Position numbers and translations under genes: made by a program. Under the pieces are notes generated by a model. That model was not told the DNA's origin. It worked only from the letters and a program-made list of their open reading frames with translations, and ran no database searches. Shown piece after piece: positions 9,091 to 16,830 of a DNA stretch of 64,000 bases. The number at the start of each line of letters is the position of its first letter. Positions within the stretch are counted from its first letter, which is position 1. The stretch comes from Paenibacillus ehimensis NBRC 15659 (GTDB lineage: Bacteria > Bacillota > Bacilli > Paenibacillales > NBRC-103111), in contig NZ_BILX01000004.1 of assembly GCF_004000785.1 (NCBI RefSeq), positions 62,001-126,000 on the forward strand. The letters are read 5' to 3'.

Positions 9091-10047
9091 ATGAATCGAG
9101 AAGCGGCGGTATGGGACCGCACGAGCAAACGGCAGCCGGGTTTAAACTGGAAACGAGGGATCATCCACCTGTTCCCGGTTCCCGCCCTCGCCGTCTACAC
9201 CCTGTTTGTCGTGTATCCGATCGCGGCGGCTTTCAGCTACAGCTTGTTCGACTGGAAGGGACTTCAGAAAGGCGCTTTTGTCGGCATCGACAATTTCGTC
9301 AAGCTGTTTACGACGGAGCCGTTCAACGGGCTGTTCTGGAACGCGTTCGGGCATAATGTTTACTATTTTGTACTGGAAATGATCGTCCAAAATGGAATCG
9401 CTTTCATTTTGGCGTACATTATTTACACGAAAGTGAAGGGCGCCGAGCTGTTCAAAATGGCCTATTTCGTGCCCCGGCTGCTGTCGGTCATCGTGGTCGG
9501 CTTCCTGTGGAAGCTGATGCTGAATCCGAATTCCGGCGTCGTGAACTTCGCGCTTAAGAATATCGGTCTCGCCGAATGGGCGAGGCCATGGCTGGGCGAG
9601 CCAGGCACGGCGCTGACGGCGATCATTCTCGCGAACAGCTGGTTCGGCGTCGGCTTCGCGGTGCTGATTCTGCTTGCAGGTCTGCAGTCGATTTCCCAAG
9701 AGGTGATCGAGGCGTCGAGGCTTGACGGGGTGCAGGGCTTCCGCTTGATCCGCTCGATCATTCTGCCCATGATGACGCAGTCCGTCGTCATCCTGACCGT
9801 ATTCACGTTCATCCACGCGTTCGAAGCGTTCGAGCTTGTGTATGCGATGCAAGGCTCGCAAGGAGAGCCGTATCATTCGACGGATACGCTCGCCGTTTTC
9901 TTTTACCGTACGGCTTTCGGGGGCTCGTCGGGCGACGGCGTGGCGGTCGGCCTGGGGTCGGCGCTGGCGGTCGTGCTGTTCTTGATCATCGCGACACTGT
10001 CCGCATTGTTTATGGCCTATGTTCGCAAGCGGGACATGGAGTATTAG
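9091..10047 (+). CDS. Sugar ABC transporter permease (MalF/UgpA type)
   Basis: Membrane subunit of a carbohydrate importer, 318 aa, with about six membrane helices. The EAA loop is EASRLDGVQGFRLIRSIILPMM. It lies between the binding protein and the second permease. No ATPase is encoded in the operon, as is common for such importers in Bacillales that share an MsmX-type ATPase encoded elsewhere. Confidence 0.9.
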   Translation: MNREAAVWDRTSKRQPGLNWKRGIIHLFPVPALAVYTLFVVYPIAAAFSYSLFDWKGLQKGAFVGIDNFVKLFTTEPFNGLFWNAFGHNVYYFVLEMIVQNGIAFILAYIIYTKVKGAELFKMAYFVPRLLSVIVVGFLWKLMLNPNSGVVNFALKNIGLAEWARPWLGEPGTALTAIILANSWFGVGFAVLILLAGLQSISQEVIEASRLDGVQGFRLIRSIILPMMTQSVVILTVFTFIHAFEAFELVYAMQGSQGEPYHSTDTLAVFFYRTAFGGSSGDGVAVGLGSALAVVLFLIIATLSALFMAYVRKRDMEY

Positions 10048-10065
10048 AAAGGGGGTAGACGCTTC

Positions 10066-10890
10066 GTGAAAACGAACCCGCTCTTGCGCGCGTCGCAATA
10101 TGTTACCGCCTGTCTGTTCGCGCTCCTCAGCCTCTATCCGATCGTTCTGATGCTCTTGTCCTCGTTCAAGACGAACATCGACATTTTCAAAAATCCGATC
10201 GGGCTGCCGAAGGCATGGAGCCTTGCCGCCTATAAGAAGCTGCTGGACCAGCTGCCTTACTTCGATTATTTCTGGAACAGCCTGACGGTCAGCGTCGTCT
10301 CCGTTGTCCTGATCCTGCTGTTCGGGTCGCTGGCTTCGTTCTATATTGCCAGATACCCGTTCCGCTGGAATCCGGCGCTGTTCTTCTTTTTCCTGCTCGG
10401 CATGATGATTCCGGTCAAGCTGGGCATCGTCCCGCTGTTCATGCTGATGAAAAATTTGGGGCTGATGAACACGGCGACTTCGCTGATTCTGATGTACACG
10501 GCCATCGGCATCCCGATGTCGGTCTTGATCTTGACCGGATTTTTTCGGACGCTGCCCAAGGAGCTGGAGGAAGCAGGGCGGATCGACGGCTGCTCCGATC
10601 TCCGCCTGCTGCTGAGCATCGTGGCGCCCTTGATGAGACCGGCGCTCGGAACGGTCATGATCATGAATTTCATCACGGTGTGGAACGATTTCTTCTTCCC
10701 GCTGATCTTCATCCAAGACGAAGTGAAAAAGACGATTCCCGTCGGCATGCTGACGTTGTTCAGCGAATACTCCACCGATTGGAGCGTGCTGTTCGCGGGC
10801 TTGACCTTGTCGTCGCTGCCGATGATCGTGCTGTTCGCCGTCTCCTCCAGGCAGTTTATGGACGGCATGACGGCGGGCGCGGTCAAGTAA
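10066..10890 (+). CDS. Sugar ABC transporter permease (MalG/UgpE type)
   Basis: Second permease of the carbohydrate importer, 274 aa. It has six predicted helices and an EAA loop (EEAGRIDGCSDLRLLLSIVAPL). The start is GTG at 10066, preceded by AAAGGGGG 18 bases after the previous stop. The C-terminal FMDGMTAGAVK is typical of the family. Confidence 0.9.
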   Translation: MKTNPLLRASQYVTACLFALLSLYPIVLMLLSSFKTNIDIFKNPIGLPKAWSLAAYKKLLDQLPYFDYFWNSLTVSVVSVVLILLFGSLASFYIARYPFRWNPALFFFFLLGMMIPVKLGIVPLFMLMKNLGLMNTATSLILMYTAIGIPMSVLILTGFFRTLPKELEEAGRIDGCSDLRLLLSIVAPLMRPALGTVMIMNFITVWNDFFFPLIFIQDEVKKTIPVGMLTLFSEYSTDWSVLFAGLTLSSLPMIVLFAVSSRQFMDGMTAGAVK

Positions 10891-10947
10891 GGCGGGACGA
10901 GAAAGGCAGCTAATGCGATCAGGGAGCCGAGAAGGGAAGGAGATTTT

Positions 10948-11868
10948 ATGACGCACAACGAACAACAGCAGCCGGTAACGGAGCAGCGCAACGCGAAGTC
11001 CGTCCATTTGGACCGAATGAGCGTGCGGGAAATTATCGAGACGATCAACAGCGAGGACGGTACGATTGCCGCTTCCGTGCAAGCCGCGCTGCCGCAGATC
11101 GAGGAAGCCATTGCCGCGATTGCGGAGCGGCTGAAGCAGGGCGGCAAGCTGTATTACATCGGGGCCGGCACGAGCGGCCGGCTTGGCATTCTGGACGCCT
11201 CCGAATGTCCTCCGACGTTCGGGGTGGATTCGTCGCTCGTGCGCGGCATTATTGCCGGGGGCGAGACGGCGATGGTGAACCCCGTAGAAAATGCGGAGGA
11301 CGATATCGAAGCCGGGGCAACCGATATCGCGCGCTATGCGACGGCAGCGGACGCGGTCGTCGGCATTACGGCGAGCGGCCGGACGCCGTATGTGCTGGGG
11401 GCAATCCGTGAGGCCAACCGCATCGGCGCTTTAACCGTCGGCATCTCATGCAACACGGGCACCGAGCTGAGCAGGGCGGCGGCATACGGCATCGAGGTTC
11501 CGGTCGGACCCGAGGTGGTCACCGGTTCGACGCGCATGAAGGCCGGCACCGCGCAAAAGATGGTGCTGAACATGATCAGTACAACGGTTATGGTTCAGCT
11601 CGGCAAAGTGTACGGCAACCTGATGGTGAACGTGCAGGCGACGAATGCCAAGCTGCGCGAGAGGGTCGTGCGCATCATAGGCGAAGCGACGGGAGCGGAC
11701 CGGACGGTGGCGGAGGAGCTGGCCCTGCGAGCCGACGGCGATGCGCGTCTGGCGATTCTGATGCACCGGTTTCAAATTGGCAGGGAGGAAGCGTCGGCGG
11801 CTTTGGAGCGGTCGGGCGACCATTTCGGAGAGGCGGTCCGCCGGCTGGAAGGCCAATGGATCAGATAA
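10948..11868 (+). CDS. murQ: N-acetylmuramic acid 6-phosphate etherase MurQ
   Basis: Cleaves the D-lactyl ether of MurNAc-6-phosphate to GlcNAc-6-phosphate and D-lactate in the cytoplasm; 306 aa. A SIS-fold sugar-phosphate isomerase domain carries the signature YYIGAGTSGRLGILDASE with the catalytic Glu in ASECPPTFG, and the second conserved block is VTGSTRMKAGTAQKM. The C-terminal helical region (ERVVRIIGEATGADRTVAEELA) resembles the etherase tail. As the last gene before a strong terminator, it identifies the operon as MurNAc salvage. The operon has no PTS and no obvious MurNAc kinase to supply its phosphorylated substrate. Confidence 0.96.
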   Translation: MTHNEQQQPVTEQRNAKSVHLDRMSVREIIETINSEDGTIAASVQAALPQIEEAIAAIAERLKQGGKLYYIGAGTSGRLGILDASECPPTFGVDSSLVRGIIAGGETAMVNPVENAEDDIEAGATDIARYATAADAVVGITASGRTPYVLGAIREANRIGALTVGISCNTGTELSRAAAYGIEVPVGPEVVTGSTRMKAGTAQKMVLNMISTTVMVQLGKVYGNLMVNVQATNAKLRERVVRIIGEATGADRTVAEELALRADGDARLAILMHRFQIGREEASAALERSGDHFGEAVRRLEGQWIR

Positions 11869-11872
11869 CAGA

Positions 11873-11916
11873 GCTTCCCGCAACCGCCGAAAGGCGGCTC
11901 GCGGGAAGCTTTTTTT
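11873..11916 (+). terminator. Strong rho-independent terminator after murQ
   Basis: GCTTCCCGC (11873-11881) pairs with GCGGGAAGC (11901-11909). An internal CCGCC-GAAA-GGCGG hairpin closes the loop, and seven T follow. Confidence 0.9.
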
Positions 11917-11979
11917 AGTTAATCAATGTTTAATTCATTCGTTGTGCCCCGGATGAATCTGTGATACACTCGGAAAGTA

Positions 11980-11995
11980 ATTAAAGAACTTTAAT
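11980..11995 (+). promoter_or_regulatory. Perfect inverted repeat upstream of the ROK regulator (possible autoregulatory operator)
   Basis: ATTAAAG-AA-CTTTAAT, perfect 7-bp arms with a 2-base centre, ends 18 bases before the ROK gene start at 12014. The AT-rich palindrome resembles sites of ROK repressors in general character; the binding protein is inferred. Confidence 0.5.
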
Positions 11996-12013
11996 AAGTT
12001 GGCGGTGAGTGCC

Positions 12014-13045
12014 ATGAAGCTTCCTTTCGTTCAACCCAAGATGATGGGGGAAATGATTCGTCGGCAGATTCGTGCAGTGCTGTATCGCGATTCGGTATCG
12101 ACCACGGCCGAGCTTGTACAGAGAACAGGCATCAGCTTTCCGACGATCAGCAAAACGCTGGACGAAATGAACGACCAAGGAGAGGTTTTATTGACGGGAC
12201 TGGGAGTATCCAGCGGAGGCCGGCGTCCGAAGCAATACCGGTTAAACGCCGATCATATGGCGGGGCTCGCCGTAGGGCTCGAAAAGGATTATTCCTGCTA
12301 TGTGCTCCTTAATTATGTGGGCGAGGTGATCGGGCGGGAGAAGCTTCCCGGCGTTTTGCACGATGGACCCGAGCGGTTGACCGAACAGATCGAAACGTTC
12401 GTAAAGCGTTATCCTCATTTGCGAGCTCTGACCTTGGGAGTCCCGGGAGCGGTAAATAACGGGCGCGTCTTTCATATCCCCGATTACGAAAAGTTCAAGA
12501 ACTTCGATTTCAAATCGTTTTATGAAGAACGCTTATCGCTCCGGGTCCAAGCGGAAAATGATATGAACGCCACCGTTCTTGGCTATCACGACCGCTCGGG
12601 AGGCGACCAAAACCGCTCTCTGGTCTACCTGTATCTGGGGCAGAACGGTCCCGGCGCCGGGATTATGGTGAACGGCGACGTAGTAAGAGGGAGCAGCTTT
12701 TTTTCGGGCGAAGTTTCCTTTTTGCCGATTTACGATTCGCGCAATTTTTTTCAAGCGGTTCAAGACCTGTCTTCCGCACAGAACGGCAAGGACAGGCGTG
12801 CGAAACTTATTGATGCGATGAGCCGTTTGGTCGCCGTTTTTACGGCCACTCTGAATCCGCATACCGTCATTTTTTGCAGTACGGATATGACCGAAAGCGA
12901 TCTTACCGATGTCCGGAACGGATGCGCCTCCTATGTTCCGCCAGACAACTTGCCGTCCCTTATTGTCCGGGATTGGGAGGAAGATTATTTCCACGGGCTA
13001 AATCAACTCACGATCAGAACGATGCTGGGTATCGGAATCGATTGA
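12014..13045 (+). CDS. ROK-family transcriptional regulator
   Basis: NagC/XylR-like regulator, 343 aa from the ATG at 12014, which follows GGCGGTGAG; an in-frame TTG at 11999 has no ribosome binding site. An N-terminal winged helix (TTAELVQRTGISFPTISKTLDEM) precedes a ROK sugar-sensing domain with LGVPGAV and END-MNATVLG. The kinase phosphate-binding DxGxT motif is absent and the zinc-binding CxCGxxGC cluster is missing, so it is a sensor and not a kinase. It lies directly after the murQ operon and probably senses a MurNAc/GlcNAc intermediate (inference). In B. subtilis this regulatory slot is held by an RpiR-type protein (MurR). Confidence 0.85.
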   Translation: MKLPFVQPKMMGEMIRRQIRAVLYRDSVSTTAELVQRTGISFPTISKTLDEMNDQGEVLLTGLGVSSGGRRPKQYRLNADHMAGLAVGLEKDYSCYVLLNYVGEVIGREKLPGVLHDGPERLTEQIETFVKRYPHLRALTLGVPGAVNNGRVFHIPDYEKFKNFDFKSFYEERLSLRVQAENDMNATVLGYHDRSGGDQNRSLVYLYLGQNGPGAGIMVNGDVVRGSSFFSGEVSFLPIYDSRNFFQAVQDLSSAQNGKDRRAKLIDAMSRLVAVFTATLNPHTVIFCSTDMTESDLTDVRNGCASYVPPDNLPSLIVRDWEEDYFHGLNQLTIRTMLGIGID

Positions 13046-13076
13046 TTGCGCAGCCGGCTTGAAAAGGAGAATTGGC

Positions 13077-14300
13077 ATGGAACATTCGCTAAGCAGCCGC
13101 CAAATTCAACTATGGCGGATTGCCATCTATTTTATTTTCGCGCTGCCCGGTTTTGCGCTTGCCACATGGGTTTCGCGCACTCCCGCGATCCGGGATTCGT
13201 TAGGCGCTACTACCGCCGAGATGGGATGGATTATTTTTGGCTTGGCCGTCGGCTCCATTGTCGGCCTGTTCAGCGCAAGTCATCTTATTGCAAGCCGCGG
13301 AGGGCGCTTTGTCATGATGGCCGGATTGCTGATCAGCTCGGCTGGACTCGGGATCGTGGCGTTGAGCGGGGGATGGCTTGCCGGCGGGATGGCAGTGTTT
13401 CTGGGACTGGCCGTTTTCGGGTTCGGGAACGGAATATGCGACGTGGCGATGAATGTCGAGGGGACGGCCGTCGAGCGCGCCGCGCAAAAATCGCTTCTGA
13501 CCGGCTTTCATGCCGCCTTCAGCGTAGGCAATCTTATGGGGGCCGTTGCAGCTTGGGCAGCGATTGGGGCAGGTCTGTCCGTCTTTGTTCATTTGTCGCT
13601 CGCCGCGGTCGTCGTGCTTTTGTGCGCCGTCTACTTATACCGGTTCGTCCCCGCCGGAACCGGGCAAGAGCGTGCCGCGGATTCGGGGGAGCCGCCCATG
13701 ACCGCGCGGGAGCGCATGGCGGTCTGGAAAGAGCCGCGCACCATTTTGATCGGCATCGTTGTCTTGGGAATGGCGTTTGCGGAAGGCTCCGCGAACGACT
13801 GGCTTCCGCTGGTCATCGTGGACGGTTACCACGTCTCCCCGGCGACGGGCTCGTTTGCATTCGGCTTGTTCGTGGCCGCCATGACCATTGGCCGCGCAGC
13901 GGGCGGGATGCTGCTCGACCGGTTCGGCAGAGTCGCCGTCCTGCGGGCTTCCGCGCTGTCCGCGATTGCGGGGCTGCTCATCGTCATTTCGGGACAAAGC
14001 TTCACGACTGCCGCTATCGGCGTTGTGCTGTGGGGATTCGGCGCGGCGTTCGGATTTCCCGTAGGCTTATCCGCCGCAGGAGACGATCCCCGCGGGGTCG
14101 CTGCGAGGGTGGGCGCCGTGTCGACGGCCGGATACCTCGCCTTCCTTGTCGGTCCGCCGATCCTGGGGGTGATCGGCGAGTCCGTCGGCTTGCTTCGCGC
14201 CTTAATTATCGTGCTGATCGGCGTTGTGGCGGCCGGATTGTTGTGTCATGCCGCGAGGCCGATCGGAGCGCAGGCAGAGAATACGAACTTCAAAGCCTAG
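13077..14300 (+). CDS. MFS transporter
   Basis: Twelve-helix major facilitator, 407 aa, resembling the YbjJ/fucose-permease-like group. It has the N-terminal SRTPAIRDSLGAT segment, a family-like cytoplasmic loop (GRAAGGMLLDRFGR) and many Gly-rich helices. ATG at 13077 follows AAAAGGAGA; an in-frame TTG at 13059 lies upstream of this site. It starts 31 bases after the ROK regulator, so co-transcription is likely. Sugar transport or efflux is a guess from context only. Confidence 0.85.
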   Translation: MEHSLSSRQIQLWRIAIYFIFALPGFALATWVSRTPAIRDSLGATTAEMGWIIFGLAVGSIVGLFSASHLIASRGGRFVMMAGLLISSAGLGIVALSGGWLAGGMAVFLGLAVFGFGNGICDVAMNVEGTAVERAAQKSLLTGFHAAFSVGNLMGAVAAWAAIGAGLSVFVHLSLAAVVVLLCAVYLYRFVPAGTGQERAADSGEPPMTARERMAVWKEPRTILIGIVVLGMAFAEGSANDWLPLVIVDGYHVSPATGSFAFGLFVAAMTIGRAAGGMLLDRFGRVAVLRASALSAIAGLLIVISGQSFTTAAIGVVLWGFGAAFGFPVGLSAAGDDPRGVAARVGAVSTAGYLAFLVGPPILGVIGESVGLLRALIIVLIGVVAAGLLCHAARPIGAQAENTNFKA

Positions 14301-14339
14301 AGCCGGGAGTCATCCCCAGTCCGGTGTGCTTGACGCGGT

Positions 14340-15593
14340 TCATTGCTTCGCGAACGGCTTCGCAACGAAGAAATAACAGCACAGTCCGAACCACATCACC
14401 GCCGCCCCCCAATAAACGGCAGAATATCCTGCATGCTGCACCACCCAGAACGAGACGGCCGGACCGAGCGCCGCCCCTATATCCAGCGTGACGGAATAGG
14501 CCGTCATGACGGTTCTTCGGTTGCGCATGCTTAGCGTGCCGGAGACGGAGCCGGCCAAGGCATCCATAAGCGTCGTCGTGCAGGTCGATGTTATCAAAAG
14601 CGCCACGGCCGCAGCCATCCAGCCCCAGGTCGGCAAAGGCAGCGGAAACAAAATCAGCAGGGCGGCTGCTATGCCCATCGTACCCGTCAGCAGACGGGCT
14701 TTACTCGATTGCCGATCCGACAGGCTGCCGATGAACGGCGACAGGAAGGGACCCCAGCCCCACCGCAGCGCCTGCAGTCCCCCGGCGATAAACGCGCCGC
14801 CGAGCGTAAAGCCGAGGACCGTAATCGAGGCCTGTCTCGTTTCGGCATAATTGCTGAGCGTGGAGGTCAGCATCCCTTCGTAAATCATGGCCGAGCCTAA
14901 GGCGGCGGCGAGCAGCCAAGGGACGTCTTTGGTTTTCAGCACGGTCAGGAATGCGGCGCCTCCGGAGCGCTGCTGCGGAATCGGAACGGAAGCCTCCGCC
15001 TGCCGGACGGATTTCTTTTGCGCATCGTCTATTCGCAGGCCCCGCAGCAGGAAAGGGACGCCGCAAACGGCAGCCGCACTAAGGAGCCATGCTACGGCAC
15101 GAAGCCCCAACACCTCGGCTACGGTGCCTCCGAGCAGCATTCCGACGAGGCTCCCCAGCCGGTAGTGACCGTTATACAGGCCGAACAACCGGCCTTCGTT
15201 GCGGTTCCCGCAAAGCTCCAAGATGGCGTAATAGGCGCCGAGCCTTAAAAATGACCAAGCGAGGCCCCAGACGCACCGCGCTGCAACCCAGAGAGGGAAT
15301 GTGTGAATGAACCCGTACGAGGCAGTTGTCAGGATCGCCAGCACGACTGCTGCCAGCATGCCTTGCCGCAAGCTGATGTGACGGTAAATCCGGCTGACGA
15401 CAGGGTTCAGGGGCAGCCGTACCAGACGGTTGACGGACAAAAGAAGCCCGACCTGAACAAGGGAGTCCAGTCCGGCTTCCTTCCAGTGCAAAGGCAGTAC
15501 GATGTACAGCATCGAGTCACCCATCAAACAAAGCGCCGTAATCCATGAGATCCGCAGCACTTCCTTTTTTCCGCGGAGCATTGTCTTATCCAT
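14340..15593 (-). CDS. MFS transporter
   Basis: Major facilitator of 417 aa with about 12 helices. It has a DhaA/multidrug-like N-terminus (MGDSMLYIVLPLHWKEAGLDSLVQVGLLLSVNRL) and a loop SLSDRQSSKARLL between the halves. It is convergent with the previous MFS gene with only 39 bases between stops and no clear terminator. It is divergent from a LysR regulator, which is the usual arrangement for regulator and target. The substrate is unknown. Confidence 0.85.
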   Translation of the reverse strand: MDKTMLRGKKEVLRISWITALCLMGDSMLYIVLPLHWKEAGLDSLVQVGLLLSVNRLVRLPLNPVVSRIYRHISLRQGMLAAVVLAILTTASYGFIHTFPLWVAARCVWGLAWSFLRLGAYYAILELCGNRNEGRLFGLYNGHYRLGSLVGMLLGGTVAEVLGLRAVAWLLSAAAVCGVPFLLRGLRIDDAQKKSVRQAEASVPIPQQRSGGAAFLTVLKTKDVPWLLAAALGSAMIYEGMLTSTLSNYAETRQASITVLGFTLGGAFIAGGLQALRWGWGPFLSPFIGSLSDRQSSKARLLTGTMGIAAALLILFPLPLPTWGWMAAAVALLITSTCTTTLMDALAGSVSGTLSMRNRRTVMTAYSVTLDIGAALGPAVSFWVVQHAGYSAVYWGAAVMWFGLCCYFFVAKPFAKQ

Positions 15594-15695
15594 TGCGTAT
15601 TCACTCTCTTCCTCAAACGGTCCTTAGCGTTAGCCGGTCATACTCAAAATAATTCACCCCCTCGCAAAAAACTAATATATAATGATAACTAACCG

Positions 15696-15710
15696 ATAAG
15701 TTGTGCTTAT
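15696..15710 (+). promoter_or_regulatory. LysR-type box between divergent MFS and LysR genes
   Basis: ATAAG-TTGTG-CTTAT is a palindrome that contains the LysR T-N11-A pattern (T at 15697, A at 15709). It lies in the divergent intergenic region, about 25 bases before the LysR start. Confidence 0.55.
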
Positions 15711-15735
15711 GAATTCCGCGTCAAGGGGGATGGCT

Positions 15736-16638
15736 GTGAATTTGCATGCGCTTAAAGTATTTCATGCCGTAGCCCGGAGCGGTCATGTGACCCAAGCGGC
15801 GGAGGAGCTTCGGATCAGTCAGCCTGCCGTTACCCAGCATCTAAGAAATTTGGAAAAGGATATCGGCCTCAAGCTCGTTCGGCCGGAGGGAAGAGGCATT
15901 GCTCTGACGTATGCGGGGCGGGAACTGTATGCTTTATCCGGCAAGCTGTTCGCAGCGGAGCGCGAAATCGAGAACCGGATGCGAGACATCGCGGCGGGAA
16001 GACGGGGAGAACTGACGCTTGCCGTTACCAACCTCCCCGGAACCGTGCTGCTTCCAAGATGGATCGCGTATTTCAAAACCCGGCATGAAGACGTTGCCAT
16101 CAATGTCATTACCGTCAATACCTGCGAGGCGTTCGCCCTCCTGAGCGAGCATCGGGCAGACGTGGCGGTTATTGCGGGAGGCTGGGAACAGCCCCGAATG
16201 AAATGGGAGCATCTGTTTGACGACGAGCTTTGGTTTATCGTTCCGGCCGGGCATCCTCTGGCGAACCGCGAAGCTTCTTTAAAGGAAATGATGGAAGAAA
16301 CGTTCGTCATCCGGGAAGAGGGAAGCTCGACCCGAGAAAGGTTCCTCTCGATGTGCCGGACCTATAACGTAAGGCAGCCGAAGATCGGGATGCAGTTTAA
16401 CGGGCTGCACGAGACGATTCGAGCGGTCGGCGCCGGGTACGGGGCAAATCTCATCTCGGCGATGGCGGTCCGCGAATATATCGAGCGGGGCGAAGTAGCC
16501 CGGGTGTATGTCCGGGATGTCGAGCTGAAACGGCCGATTGCGATATGCACGGCCGAGGATCATCCGCTAACGCCGGTCGCAGAATCGTTTGTCCGGCTCA
16601 TTCGAAGAAAATTAAGAGCAGAAGAGATCGAAATCTAG
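15736..16638 (+). CDS. LysR-family transcriptional regulator
   Basis: CysL/YwfK-type LysR regulator, 300 aa from the GTG at 15736. The N-terminal helix-turn-helix is HVTQAAEELRISQPAVTQHLRNLE and is followed by a periplasmic-binding-like effector domain. The GTG is chosen because the AAGGGGG sequence lies 6 bases upstream; the ATG at 15730 touches that sequence directly. It probably controls the divergent MFS gene (inference from arrangement). A terminator follows. Confidence 0.87.
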   Translation: MNLHALKVFHAVARSGHVTQAAEELRISQPAVTQHLRNLEKDIGLKLVRPEGRGIALTYAGRELYALSGKLFAAEREIENRMRDIAAGRRGELTLAVTNLPGTVLLPRWIAYFKTRHEDVAINVITVNTCEAFALLSEHRADVAVIAGGWEQPRMKWEHLFDDELWFIVPAGHPLANREASLKEMMEETFVIREEGSSTRERFLSMCRTYNVRQPKIGMQFNGLHETIRAVGAGYGANLISAMAVREYIERGEVARVYVRDVELKRPIAICTAEDHPLTPVAESFVRLIRRKLRAEEIEI

Positions 16639-16688
16639 TTGGGTTGGGGTCATCCGTTCAGCGGATAATAGTCGTTTTTTTTGGGGTC

Positions 16689-16723
16689 AACCGTTCCTTC
16701 CGGGGAGCGGTTTTCTTTTTTTT
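16689..16723 (+). terminator. Rho-independent terminator after the LysR gene
   Basis: AACCGTTCC (16689-16697) pairs with GGAGCGGTT (16704-16712) with one wobble, followed by a T-rich tract. Confidence 0.8.
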
Positions 16724-16747
16724 GCTGCACGGGAGCTAAATTAAAAT

Positions 16748-16776
16748 TTGACAGTTACTATCAAAAGAAATATACT
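16748..16776 (+). promoter_or_regulatory. Strong SigA promoter with repeated ACTATCA motif
   Basis: Consensus TTGACA (16748-16753) and TATACT (16771-16776) with 17-base spacing. ACTATCA occurs twice (16757-16763 and 16774-16780), 17 bases apart and overlapping the spacer and -10, and TGACA/TGTCA form a wider inverted pair (16749 and 16793). These are candidate operators for the downstream TetR regulator. Confidence 0.75.
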
Positions 16777-16830
16777 ATCATTACGAAGTTAGTGTCAGAA
16801 TTATCGACCATCTAAAAAGGAGCTGCGAAC

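Noticed and set aside
9142-11082. A 646-codon minus-strand frame across the sugar permeases and murQ start
   Set aside because: It crosses several genuine genes and is very rich in Gln/Arg/His/Asp, a shadow of membrane-protein codons.
12999-13045. Reading the ROK regulator as a MurNAc kinase
   Set aside because: The N-terminal DNA-binding domain is present and the phosphate-binding DxGxT motif and zinc cluster are absent.
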